Of a DNA stretch of 64,000 nt, positions 8,745-17,285 are shown one piece after another. The notes under the pieces are model-generated. The model made no database searches, was not told the origin of the DNA, and was given only the letters and a program-made list of their open reading frames with translations. Origin of the DNA: an uncultured Cellvibrio sp. (GTDB taxonomy: Bacteria; Pseudomonadota; Gammaproteobacteria; Pseudomonadales; Cellvibrionaceae); NCBI GenBank assembly GCA_937958105.1, contig CALFXJ010000004.1:62001-126000 (forward strand). The letters are read 5' to 3'. Position 1 is the first letter of the stretch; the number at the start of each line of letters is the position of its first letter. The position numbers and the translations under genes were made by a program.

Positions 8745-9689
8745 ATGGCAGCGGAAGGGCAAGCACCCACTACGACTGAATATATCCTGCACCACTTGAC
8801 CAACTGGACTTATGGCAAGTTGCCTGCAGGTACTTATTGTGATGGCTCCCGGGTACAGGAAACCACCAGTTGGGTGGTCGCTCATTGTCCCGAAGAAATG
8901 GCAGCCATGGGCTTTAATGCCATCCACCTCGATTCCATGGCCTGGTCTATCGGCCTGGGTCTGATCTTTATCACCCTCTTTCGTTGGGCCGCTAAAAAAG
9001 CCCACGCAGGTGTTCCCACCGGTTTCCTCAACTTCGTTGAGATGATCATCGAGTTCATCGATAAAACTGTAAAAGATGGCTTTCAGCACAAAAGTGCATT
9101 CATTGCCCCACTTGCGCTGACGATCTTTGTCTGGGTTTTCCTGATGAACCTGATGGATTTGCTCCCGGTCGACTGGATACCGGAATTCGCCATGTGGATC
9201 GCTGGTGACCCGCATTTCTATTTCAAGATAGTACCGACCACAGACGTCAATATCACCATGGCCATGGGCTTGACTGTCTTTCTCCTGATGATTGGCTTCA
9301 GTATCGCCAAGAAAGGTCTGATTGGTTTTATCAAAGAACTGACTTTCCATCCGTTCCACCCGTCTTTCCGTGGCGTCGGAATTTTATTTGCGCCGCTGCT
9401 GATCCTTATTAACTTTGTGCTTGAAACCATTGCGCTGGTTGCCAAACCGGTCTCATTGGGACTGCGTCTTTTTGGCAACATGTATGCCGGTGAAATGATC
9501 TTTATTCTGATCGCAATTATGTATGGCGCCGGTCTGGTGCTGGGTATCTTTGCCGGTGTTCTGCAATGGGGCTGGGCTGTATTCCATATTCTGATTATTA
9601 CTCTCCAGGCGTTTGTGTTCATGGTCCTGACCATCGTGTACATGGCTATGGCGCATCACGTGGAAGACGAAGATCAGTTTACGCATTGA
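8745..9689 (+). CDS. atpB: F1Fo ATP synthase subunit a
   Basis: Subunit a is the membrane stator that forms the proton half-channels beside the c ring. The 314-residue protein is longer than the about 270 residues of E. coli; the extra length lies mainly in the N-terminal periplasmic/early loop region around residues 15-60. The essential arginine is in the motif LGLRLFGNMYAGEM, and the C-terminal helix carries the conserved QAFVFMVLTIVYM segment. ATG at 8745. Confidence 0.97.
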   Translation: MAAEGQAPTTTEYILHHLTNWTYGKLPAGTYCDGSRVQETTSWVVAHCPEEMAAMGFNAIHLDSMAWSIGLGLIFITLFRWAAKKAHAGVPTGFLNFVEMIIEFIDKTVKDGFQHKSAFIAPLALTIFVWVFLMNLMDLLPVDWIPEFAMWIAGDPHFYFKIVPTTDVNITMAMGLTVFLLMIGFSIAKKGLIGFIKELTFHPFHPSFRGVGILFAPLLILINFVLETIALVAKPVSLGLRLFGNMYAGEMIFILIAIMYGAGLVLGIFAGVLQWGWAVFHILIITLQAFVFMVLTIVYMAMAHHVEDEDQFTH

Positions 9690-9748
9690 TTTTTTTATTA
9701 ACTGTTTAGCTTTACTTTTTAACTTTTGACCATTTGAGGAGAAACACC

Positions 9749-9985
9749 ATGGGTTTAGCGTTGATTGCTGTTGCACTGTTGATTGGTTTGGGCGCACTGG
9801 GAACTGCTATCGGTTTCGCCATTCTGGGCGGTAAGTTGCTGGAAGGTTCTGCGCGTCAGCCTGAACTGGCTCCGATGCTGCAAGGCAAGATGTTCCTGAT
9901 CGCTGGTCTGCTCGATGCGGTACCAATGATTGGTGTGGGTATTGCGATGTACATCCTGTTCGTGACTGTTCCTACTCTCGCTTAA
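9749..9985 (+). CDS. atpE: F1Fo ATP synthase subunit c
   Basis: Subunit c is the proteolipid of the rotating c ring. The product has 78 residues and two membrane hairpin helices joined by the polar loop ARQPE. The proton-carrying acidic residue is Asp56 in LLDAVPM. The ATG at 9749 is chosen over the in-frame TTG at 9734 because GAGGAG (9736-9741) is a strong ribosome binding site for it, as expected for this highly translated subunit. Confidence 0.97.
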   Translation: MGLALIAVALLIGLGALGTAIGFAILGGKLLEGSARQPELAPMLQGKMFLIAGLLDAVPMIGVGIAMYILFVTVPTLA

Positions 9986-9987
9986 CC

Positions 9988-10043
9988 GAAAGCTTTGTTC
10001 GATTCAGGAAACCTGTAAGGGGTTTCTTACATCTGAAAGCTTT
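9988..10043 (+). repeat. Direct repeat and hairpin between atpE and atpF
   Basis: The 9-mer GAAAGCTTT occurs at 9988-9996 and 10035-10043. Between the copies, AGGAAACC (10006-10013) can pair with GGTTTCTT (10020-10027), with a G-U pair. There is no T-run. It could stabilise or attenuate the mRNA 3' of the highly expressed atpE. Confidence 0.45.
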
Positions 10044-10063
10044 CCACAACAGGGGTTACCGGC

Positions 10064-10534
10064 GTGAACATTAATTTGACCTTAATCGGACAGTCCATCA
10101 CGTTCATATTCTTTGTGCTGTTTTGCATGAAGTTCGTGTGGCCGTTCATTACCGCTGCGATGGCAGAACGCCAAAGAGTCATCGCAGAAGGCCTTGCTGC
10201 CGCAGATCGCGCGAGTAAGGACCTCGAGTTAGCCCAGGAAAAAGCCACCCACACCCTGCGTGATGCCAAGCAGGAAGCTGCTGCCATTCTGGAATCTGCC
10301 AACAAACGCGCTACGCAAATTGTTGAAGAAGCCAAAGAACAGGCACGTGCTGAAGCTGACCGTATCAAAGCCGCTGCGCAAGCAGAAGTTGAGCAGGAAG
10401 TGAATCGCGCGAAAGAAAAACTGCGCTCACAAGTCGCCGTTCTGGCGTTGGCCGGTGCCGAGAAAGTTCTGCAGGCGTCTGTTGATGAAACAGCGCACAA
10501 GGCAATGCTCGACAAACTGGCTGCCGGTCTATAA
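10064..10534 (+). CDS. atpF: F1Fo ATP synthase subunit b
   Basis: Subunit b forms the dimeric peripheral stalk joining Fo to F1. The product has 156 residues, the same as E. coli. It has one N-terminal membrane helix (about 7-27) followed by a long charged coiled coil rich in Ala, Glu, Lys and Arg. The start is GTG at 10064. atpH follows after 12 bases. Confidence 0.97.
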   Translation: MNINLTLIGQSITFIFFVLFCMKFVWPFITAAMAERQRVIAEGLAAADRASKDLELAQEKATHTLRDAKQEAAAILESANKRATQIVEEAKEQARAEADRIKAAAQAEVEQEVNRAKEKLRSQVAVLALAGAEKVLQASVDETAHKAMLDKLAAGL

Positions 10535-10546
10535 GCGAGGTGAATC

Positions 10547-11083
10547 GTGGCTGAACTGACTACACTCGCCCGGCCTTATGCAAAAGCAGCGTTTCAATAC
10601 GCGCTCGACGCGAAGGACCTGGCAGGCTGGGGCAAGCAACTGGCAACACTTGCTGCCGCAAGCCGCTATGGCGCCATGCAGAAACAAATCGCATCGCCGT
10701 CACTGTCTGCTCAGCAACAGGCACAGCTGTTGATCGATGCATGTGGTGACGAACTGACGACACCTGTGCGCAATTTCATTGTGTTACTGGCGCAGAACAA
10801 GCGCCTTCCGTTGCTGCCTGAGATCTATCAATTATTCGATGCTCTCAAGACTGCGCAAGAGCAAGCAGTCGACGTTGAATTGACCACCGCTATCGCCCTG
10901 GACGATGCGAGTCAAGCCAAGCTTGCAGAAGCATTGAGCACCAAGTTAGCACGCAAGGTGAATGTCCAGACGGTTGTCGACCAGCAATTGCTGGCAGGCG
11001 TAATTATCAAAGCAGGTGATTTGGTTATCGACGGCTCGATGCGCGGTCGGTTAGAGAAACTCGCCAAAGCAATCAATTCGTAG
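10547..11083 (+). CDS. atpH: F1Fo ATP synthase subunit delta
   Basis: Delta caps the top of F1 and connects it to the b stalk. The product has 178 residues, the usual size. It begins with the family motif TLARPYAKAAFQYA and ends with GDLVIDGSMRGRLEKLA, both typical of OSCP/delta. The start is GTG at 10547 with GCGAGGTG upstream. It lies 12 bases after atpF and 16 before atpA. Confidence 0.97.
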   Translation: MAELTTLARPYAKAAFQYALDAKDLAGWGKQLATLAAASRYGAMQKQIASPSLSAQQQAQLLIDACGDELTTPVRNFIVLLAQNKRLPLLPEIYQLFDALKTAQEQAVDVELTTAIALDDASQAKLAEALSTKLARKVNVQTVVDQQLLAGVIIKAGDLVIDGSMRGRLEKLAKAINS

Positions 11084-11099
11084 GATTGAGGAATAGAGC

Positions 11100-12644
11100 A
11101 TGCAGCAACTGAATCCATCCGAGATTAGCGAAATAATCAAGCAGCGCATCGATCAGCTCGATGTGTCTTCTGAAGCCCGTAATGTGGGCACTGTAGTATC
11201 AGTATCTGACGGTATCGTACGCATCCATGGTTTGATGGACGTAATGTACGGTGAAATGATCGAGTTCGAGGGTGGCCTGTTCGGTATGGCATTGAACCTC
11301 GAGCGCGACTCCGTCGGTGCTGTAATTCTGGGTGACTACCGCGGTATTGCGGAAGGTCAGACCTGTAAATGTACCGGTCGTATTCTGGAAGTGCCAGTAG
11401 GTCCGGAACTGGAAGGTCGTGTTATCGACGCACTGGGTAACCCCATCGACGGTAAAGGTCCGATCAATGCCAAGCTGACCGACGCTATTGAAAAAGTTGC
11501 GCCGGGCGTAATCTGGCGTAAGTCGGTAGACCAGCCGGTACAGATCGGTCTGAAAGCGATCGACGCGATGGTACCTATCGGTCGTGGCCAGCGCGAGCTG
11601 ATCATCGGTGACCGCCAGATTGGTAAGACCGCGATCGCGATCGACGCCATCATCAACCAGAAGAACTCCGGCATCAAATGTATCTACGTTGCCATTGGCC
11701 AGAAAGCCTCTTCTATTGCAGCAGTGGTACGCAAACTGGAAGAGCATGGCGCAATGGAACACACGGTGGTAGTAGCAGCTACCGCATCTGATCCGGCCTC
11801 CATGCAGTTCCTGGCTCCTTTTGCCGGTTGTACTATCGGTGAATACTACCGTGACCGCGGTCAGGACGCGCTCATCATTTATGACGACCTGACCAAACAA
11901 GCCTGGGCTTATCGTCAGATCTCCCTGCTGTTGCGCCGTCCGCCAGGCCGTGAAGCTTATCCTGGTGACGTGTTCTATCTGCACTCCCGCTTGCTGGAGC
12001 GCGCTGCACGGGTAAGTGAAGAGTACGTTGAGAAGTTCACTAATGGTGAAGTAAAAGGCAAGACCGGTTCTTTGACCGCGCTGCCGATGATCGAAACCCA
12101 GGCGGGTGACGTATCTGCCTTCGTTCCGACCAACGTGATCTCAATTACTGACGGTCAGATCTTCCTGGAAGCCTCCATGTTCAACGCAGGTATCCGTCCG
12201 GCCATGAACGCCGGTATCTCGGTATCCCGTGTGGGTGGTGCGGCACAGACCAAGGTCATCAAGAAACTGTCCGGTGGTATCCGTACCGCCCTCGCCCAGT
12301 ACCGTGAACTGGCCGCCTTCTCCCAGTTTGCTTCTGACCTGGACGAAGCAACCAAGGCACAGCTGGAGCATGGTCAGCGCGTAACCGAGCTGATGAAGCA
12401 GAAGCAGTTCTCGCCGCTGAACATCGCGCAGATGGCACTGGTTCTGTTCTGTGCTAACGAAGGCTATTTGAAAGATGTGCCGGTTAATAAGGTGTTGGAT
12501 TTTGAATCTGCCCTGCTCTCCTTCGCAAGCAGCGAATACGCTGATGTGATGAACACCATCGCCACCACTGGCGACTGGAATGCAGAGCTGGAAGCCAAGT
12601 TCAAAGAACTGGTCACCAAGTTCAAGGCAACCCAAACCTGGTAA
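11100..12644 (+). CDS. atpA: F1Fo ATP synthase subunit alpha
   Basis: Alpha is the non-catalytic nucleotide-binding subunit of the F1 hexamer. The product has 514 residues, full length. The P-loop GDRQIGKT is at 170-177, and the conserved segments PGREAYPGDVFYLHSRLLERAA and ISITDGQIFLE are present. ATG at 11100, with GAGGAATAG upstream. A GC-rich hairpin follows before atpG. Confidence 0.99.
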   Translation: MQQLNPSEISEIIKQRIDQLDVSSEARNVGTVVSVSDGIVRIHGLMDVMYGEMIEFEGGLFGMALNLERDSVGAVILGDYRGIAEGQTCKCTGRILEVPVGPELEGRVIDALGNPIDGKGPINAKLTDAIEKVAPGVIWRKSVDQPVQIGLKAIDAMVPIGRGQRELIIGDRQIGKTAIAIDAIINQKNSGIKCIYVAIGQKASSIAAVVRKLEEHGAMEHTVVVAATASDPASMQFLAPFAGCTIGEYYRDRGQDALIIYDDLTKQAWAYRQISLLLRRPPGREAYPGDVFYLHSRLLERAARVSEEYVEKFTNGEVKGKTGSLTALPMIETQAGDVSAFVPTNVISITDGQIFLEASMFNAGIRPAMNAGISVSRVGGAAQTKVIKKLSGGIRTALAQYRELAAFSQFASDLDEATKAQLEHGQRVTELMKQKQFSPLNIAQMALVLFCANEGYLKDVPVNKVLDFESALLSFASSEYADVMNTIATTGDWNAELEAKFKELVTKFKATQTW

Positions 12645-12653
12645 GACAGTGAC

Positions 12654-12678
12654 AGGGCCCGCCGCAAAGCGGGCCTTG
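12654..12678 (+). other. Intercistronic hairpin between atpA and atpG
   Basis: GGCCCGC (12656-12662) pairs with GCGGGCC (12669-12675), extendable by A-T and G-U pairs. The loop is 6 bases and there is no T-run. It probably stabilises an mRNA segment or lowers read-through within the operon rather than ending it. Confidence 0.55.
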
Positions 12679-12713
12679 CCGTGTCGTAAAGAACATCTTG
12701 AGGGCCTTTGAGA

Positions 12714-13580
12714 ATGGCAGGCACAAAAGAAATACGGACCCAGATCAAAAGTATCAAGAGCACGCAGAAGATTACCAGCGCGATGGAGATGGTCGCTGCC
12801 AGTAAGATGCGTCGTGCTCAGGAGCGGATGCAGCTGGGTAAGCCTTACGCCAAGCGCATGCGTGAGGTGATCGGGCATCTGGCCAACGCCAACCCCGAAT
12901 ACAAACACAGCTTTATGCAGCAGCGCGACGTCAAGCGCGTGGGCTTTATTCTGGTATCCAGTGATCGTGGTCTGTGTGGCGGTTTGAACATCAACGTGTT
13001 CAAGACAGCCATCAGAAACATGAAAAGCTGGAGCGACCAGGGTGTACAGATTGACTTATGTCTGATCGGTGCCAAGGCAGCGGCTTTCTTCAAGAGCTTC
13101 GGCGGTAATGTAGTTGCTGCCCGTCGCGACCTCGGAGAAGCACCCAGCGTGGCAGACCTGATCGGCAGCGTGAAGGTCATGCTCGACGCTTATACCGAAG
13201 GCAAGATCGACCGGTTGTTCATTGTGAGCAACGAGTTCGTCAACACCATGACCCAAAGCCCGGTTCTGCGTCAGTTACTGCCGCTGGAAGCCGAAGAAAA
13301 CAAACAGCTGAAACACCACTGGGATTACATCTACGAACCTAACGCTGAGCTGCTGCTGGATGGTCTGCTGAAGCGTTACATTGAATCCCAGGTTTACCAG
13401 GCCGTAATTGAGAACGCGGCCAGTGAACAGGCGGCGCGGATGGTGGCGATGAAGAGCGCGACCGACAACGCGGGTCAGCTGATTGATGATCTGCAGCTGG
13501 TTTACAACAAAGCCCGTCAGGCAGCCATTACCCAGGAATTGTCCGAGATTGTGGGTGGTGCGGCAGCCGTCGCTTCCTAA
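12714..13580 (+). CDS. atpG: F1Fo ATP synthase subunit gamma
   Basis: Gamma is the central rotating shaft of F1. The product has 288 residues from the ATG at 12714; the in-frame TTG six bases earlier is rejected. The start AGTKEIRTQIKSIKSTQKIT and the C-terminal ATDNAGQLIDDLQLVYNKAR helix are hallmarks of the family. It lies between atpA and atpD in the usual order. Confidence 0.98.
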   Translation: MAGTKEIRTQIKSIKSTQKITSAMEMVAASKMRRAQERMQLGKPYAKRMREVIGHLANANPEYKHSFMQQRDVKRVGFILVSSDRGLCGGLNINVFKTAIRNMKSWSDQGVQIDLCLIGAKAAAFFKSFGGNVVAARRDLGEAPSVADLIGSVKVMLDAYTEGKIDRLFIVSNEFVNTMTQSPVLRQLLPLEAEENKQLKHHWDYIYEPNAELLLDGLLKRYIESQVYQAVIENAASEQAARMVAMKSATDNAGQLIDDLQLVYNKARQAAITQELSEIVGGAAAVAS

Positions 13581-13650
13581 GCAGCAACAATTTTGAGTTT
13601 AAACCGTCAGGTCACGCGAACAGCCGGCCTGAGATAACGAGGAATCGGAA

Positions 13651-15030
13651 ATGAGTAGCGGACGTATCGTACAAATCATCGGTGCGGTTATCGACGTGGA
13701 ATTCCCGCGTGATGCCGTGCCTAAAGTTTATGATGCCCTGAAGGTCGCCGATAAAGACCTGACCCTGGAAGTTCAGCAGCAATTGGGTGATGGCGTAGTA
13801 CGCACCATTGCACTGGGTTCTTCTGAAGGCCTGAGCCGCGGCCTGAGCGTAAACAATACCAATGAAGCCATCAAAGTGCCGGTAGGGAAAGAAACCCTCG
13901 GCCGTATCATGGACGTGCTGGGCAATCCTATCGATGAAGCCGGTCCCATCGGCGAGCAGGAGCGTATGCAGATTCACCGCGACGCGCCTGCCTACGAAGA
14001 GCTGGCTGCTTCCGAAGAACTGCTGGAAACCGGTATTAAAGTTATCGACCTGGTATGTCCGTTCGCCAAAGGCGGTAAGGTCGGCCTGTTCGGTGGTGCC
14101 GGTGTAGGCAAGACCGTAAACATGATGGAACTCATCAACAACATCGCGAAAGAGCACAGCGGTCTGTCTGTATTTGCGGGTGTGGGTGAGCGTACTCGTG
14201 AAGGTAACGACTTCTACCACGAGATGAAAGAATCCAACGTGGTCGACAAAGTAGCGATGGTCTACGGTCAGATGAACGAGCCACCAGGCAACCGTCTGCG
14301 TGTAGCGCTGACCGGCCTGACCATGGCTGAGAAATTCCGTGACGAAGGTAAAGACGTTCTGTTGTTCGTTGACAACATCTACCGTTATACCCTGGCCGGT
14401 ACCGAAGTATCAGCACTGCTGGGTCGTATGCCGTCTGCGGTAGGTTACCAGCCGACGCTGGCGGAAGAGATGGGTGTACTGCAGGAGCGTATTACCTCGA
14501 CCAAAACCGGTTCTATTACCTCTGTGCAGGCGGTATACGTACCGGCGGACGACCTTACTGACCCGTCTCCGGCTACCACCTTTGCTCACTTGGACTCTAC
14601 CGTAGTACTGAGCCGTGATATCGCTGCAAAAGGTATTTATCCCGCGATTGATCCGCTGGACTCCACCTCTCGTCAGCTGGATCCGCTGATCATCGGTCAG
14701 GAGCACTATGAAACTGCACGCGGTGTGCAATCAGTGCTGCAGCGCTTTAAAGAACTGAAAGATATCATCGCTATCCTGGGTATGGACGAACTGTCCGAGG
14801 AAGACAAGCTGATCGTAGCGCGCGCGCGTAAGATCGAGCGTTTCCTGTCTCAGCCGTTCCACGTAGCGGAAGTCTTCACCGGTTCCCCAGGCAAATATGT
14901 TCCGTTGAAAGAAACCATCCGTGGCTTTAAAGGCATCCTGGCCGGTGAATACGATCACCTGCCTGAGCAGGCTTTCTACATGGTGGGTTCAATCGACGAA
15001 GCGGTCGAGAAGGCAGCCAAAGTGAAATAA
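13651..15030 (+). CDS. atpD: F1Fo ATP synthase subunit beta
   Basis: Beta is the catalytic subunit of F1. The product has 459 residues, full length. The P-loop GGAGVGKT is at 148-155, followed by the catalytic GERTREGNDFYHEM segment and the ALLGRMPSAVGYQPTLAEEM loop. The start is ATG at 13651, with GAGGAATCGG upstream. A second intercistronic hairpin separates it from atpC. Confidence 0.99.
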   Translation: MSSGRIVQIIGAVIDVEFPRDAVPKVYDALKVADKDLTLEVQQQLGDGVVRTIALGSSEGLSRGLSVNNTNEAIKVPVGKETLGRIMDVLGNPIDEAGPIGEQERMQIHRDAPAYEELAASEELLETGIKVIDLVCPFAKGGKVGLFGGAGVGKTVNMMELINNIAKEHSGLSVFAGVGERTREGNDFYHEMKESNVVDKVAMVYGQMNEPPGNRLRVALTGLTMAEKFRDEGKDVLLFVDNIYRYTLAGTEVSALLGRMPSAVGYQPTLAEEMGVLQERITSTKTGSITSVQAVYVPADDLTDPSPATTFAHLDSTVVLSRDIAAKGIYPAIDPLDSTSRQLDPLIIGQEHYETARGVQSVLQRFKELKDIIAILGMDELSEEDKLIVARARKIERFLSQPFHVAEVFTGSPGKYVPLKETIRGFKGILAGEYDHLPEQAFYMVGSIDEAVEKAAKVK

Positions 15031-15037
15031 TGAAGCA

Positions 15038-15059
15038 GCCCGGCATTAAACCGCCGGGC
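15038..15059 (+). other. Intercistronic hairpin between atpD and atpC
   Basis: GCCCGGC (15038-15044) pairs with GCCGGGC (15053-15059) across an 8-base loop. There is no long T-run. The position and GC-rich shape resemble the atpA-atpG hairpin. Confidence 0.55.
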
Positions 15060-15084
15060 GTTTCCTTGCATGAGAGACAGAGAC

Positions 15085-15510
15085 ATGGCTATGACTGTTC
15101 AATGCGATATCGTCAGTGCTGAGCGCGAGATCTTCTCCGGCCTCGTCGAGATGGTTGTGGCCAACGGTTCCCTGGGTGATCTGGGTGTCAACTACGGCCA
15201 CGCGCCGCTGTTGACCGGTCTGGAGCCGGGTCCGGTGCGTATCAAGAAGCAGGGCGGCGAAGAAGAAATCTTCTACGTCTCCGGTGGCTATCTTGAAGTG
15301 CAGCCTTACCACGTGACCATCTTGGCAGATACCGCGCTGCGTGCCGGCGATATGGATGAAGCGGCAGCCCAGCAGGCCAAAGAGCAGGCTGCTCAGCAAC
15401 TGACTAATCAGTCAGGCGAAGTGGATTACTCCCGCGCAGCCATTCAGCTGGCCGAAGCGTCTGCGCAGTTGCGGACCTTGCAATCCATTCGCAAAAAGCT
15501 TGGTAAATAA
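15085..15510 (+). CDS. atpC: F1Fo ATP synthase subunit epsilon
   Basis: Epsilon binds gamma and can inhibit ATP hydrolysis. The product has 141 residues from ATG at 15085 (MAMTVQCDIVSAEREIFSG); the upstream in-frame ATG at 15070 would add five polar residues. It has the N-terminal beta sandwich (to about 85) and the C-terminal helical hairpin that carries the inhibitory switch. It is the last gene of the operon and a clear terminator follows. Confidence 0.97.
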   Translation: MAMTVQCDIVSAEREIFSGLVEMVVANGSLGDLGVNYGHAPLLTGLEPGPVRIKKQGGEEEIFYVSGGYLEVQPYHVTILADTALRAGDMDEAAAQQAKEQAAQQLTNQSGEVDYSRAAIQLAEASAQLRTLQSIRKKLGK

Positions 15511-15531
15511 CACAGGTGTGTTTACCAACGG

Positions 15532-15559
15532 AAAAGGGCAGCGCAGGCTGCCCTTTTTT
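15532..15559 (+). terminator. Rho-independent terminator of the atp operon
   Basis: AAAAGGGCAGC (15532-15542) pairs with GCTGCCCTTTT starting at 15547, with a 4-base loop and a six-T tail. It lies 21 bases after the atpC stop. Confidence 0.92.
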
Positions 15560-15738
15560 GTTTTACTGCTGCGCGCTTCGGCATATACCCTGAACGGGAT
15601 AGTCCGACTGCAGCCTAATGTTTGTTATTCAATTGACCGGTCCCCCGGCGCCCTTCACAATTCAAGTCGTTTTGCGTCTCCCCTGGCTGTTGCGCCGCGC
15701 CTGTAAACCACATCGCTTTCGCAAGGAGTTATTAGATC

Positions 15739-17100
15739 ATGCTCGATATTCTTGTCCTCGCTGCCGGTAAAGGTACCCGTATGCGTTCCGACCTGCCGAA
15801 GGTTCTCCATCCCATCGGCGGTAAACCGCTGGTTCAGCACGTGGTGGAAACGGCGCGTCAGGTGGGCGGGGATCGGATCATGGTGATCACGGGTCATGGG
15901 GCCGAGCTGGTTGAACAGCGTATGGCGGCGAGTGATATCAGCTTTGTTCTGCAGGCTCAGCAGCTGGGTACCGGCCACGCCGTGCAGCAGGCCCTGCCCC
16001 AGTTACGCAGTGAAGCGACAGTGCTGATTCTTTATGGCGACGTACCTCTGACCCGCGCCGAAACCTTGCACAAACTGATCGCCCATGTGAACGACCAGCA
16101 GATGGGGCTGTTGACCGTGAACCTTCCCGATCCTACGGGTTACGGTCGTATCCTGCGCGATGCCAGTGGTGCGGTTACAGCCATCGTTGAGCACAAGGAT
16201 GCCAATGAAGAACAGCGGCGGATCAACGAAATCAATACCGGCATCATGGCGGTAAAAGCGAAGCACCTGCAGCAGTGGCTGCCCCAGCTGAGCAACGATA
16301 ATGCCCAGGGCGAATACTACCTGACGGACATCATCGCCCTCGCCCGCCAGAGCGGCGTGAGCATTCAGGTAGAACAACCTGGTGCGGTAGAAGAAGTGGA
16401 AGGTATCAACAACCGTCAGCAGCAGGCTGCACTGGAGCGGTTTTATCAGCGGCAAAAAGCCGGTGAACTGATGGTCGCCGGTGCAACCCTCCTGGACCCT
16501 GCCCGGTTCGACTGCCGTGGTGATCTGCAGGTTGGCCGCGATGTGGTGATTGATATCAACTGCGTATTTGAAGGTGATGTTGTACTGGGCGATGGTGTAA
16601 CGATTGAGCCCAACTGCGTCATCATCAACAGCCGTATTGGCAACAACACTCACATCAAAGCGAACAGTCACATTGAAGATGCCGTTATCGCTGGCAACTG
16701 CGATGTCGGTCCGTTTGCGCGCCTGCGTCCGGGAACACAGCTGGCGGATGGAGCTAAGATCGGTAATTTTGTGGAGACCAAGAAAGCGGTCATTGGTGAA
16801 GGCAGTAAGGTAAATCACCTGAGCTACATCGGCGATACCACCATCGGCAAAAAAGCCAACATAGGTGCGGGCACCATCACCTGCAACTATGACGGGGTCA
16901 ACAAATTCAAAACGGAGATCGGCGATCACGCTTTTATCGGCTCTAACTCGGCGTTGGTAGCGCCGGTCAAAGTCGGCAACCATGCTACGGTGGGTGCGGG
17001 ATCAACCATCACAAAAGATGTGGCGGCAGCTGAACTGGCGATTGCGCGCGGCAAACAGCGCAACATTGAAGGCTGGGAACGCCCGGTGAAAAAGTCGTAA
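15739..17100 (+). CDS. glmU: Bifunctional UDP-GlcNAc pyrophosphorylase / glucosamine-1-phosphate acetyltransferase
   Basis: GlmU makes UDP-GlcNAc, the precursor of peptidoglycan and lipopolysaccharide, in the cytoplasm. The product has 453 residues. The N-terminal uridyltransferase has the LAAGKGTRMRSDLPKVLHP signature and the C-terminal half is a left-handed beta-helix with hexapeptide repeats. The acetyltransferase motif NFVETKKAVIGEGSKVNHLSY, with its catalytic histidine, is present. The start is ATG at 15739 with AAGGA upstream. A terminator follows immediately, so it is not co-transcribed with the GH9 gene. Confidence 0.98.
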   Translation: MLDILVLAAGKGTRMRSDLPKVLHPIGGKPLVQHVVETARQVGGDRIMVITGHGAELVEQRMAASDISFVLQAQQLGTGHAVQQALPQLRSEATVLILYGDVPLTRAETLHKLIAHVNDQQMGLLTVNLPDPTGYGRILRDASGAVTAIVEHKDANEEQRRINEINTGIMAVKAKHLQQWLPQLSNDNAQGEYYLTDIIALARQSGVSIQVEQPGAVEEVEGINNRQQQAALERFYQRQKAGELMVAGATLLDPARFDCRGDLQVGRDVVIDINCVFEGDVVLGDGVTIEPNCVIINSRIGNNTHIKANSHIEDAVIAGNCDVGPFARLRPGTQLADGAKIGNFVETKKAVIGEGSKVNHLSYIGDTTIGKKANIGAGTITCNYDGVNKFKTEIGDHAFIGSNSALVAPVKVGNHATVGAGSTITKDVAAAELAIARGKQRNIEGWERPVKKS

Positions 17101-17107
17101 AAAAATG

Positions 17108-17130
17108 AAGCGCCGAAAGGCGCTTTTTTT
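17108..17130 (+). terminator. Rho-independent terminator of glmU
   Basis: AAGCGCC (17108-17114) pairs with GGCGCTT (17119-17125), with a GAAA loop and a seven-T run to 17130. Confidence 0.92.
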
Positions 17131-17285
17131 ATGGGCAAAATAAAATCGGCAATCAAGACAAGCTGACCGCAAAAAGAATTGGAAAAGCGTGATACAGATT
17201 GATGGCTGGAAAGAGCAGACGCTTTATTATCCTGCCATTCCCTGCAACACCTTCCACGCAACAATAATAATGAGGAGAGCAAGTC

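Noticed and set aside
15500..15706. 68-codon frame after atpC
   Set aside because: It contains the atp terminator and has no ribosome binding site.
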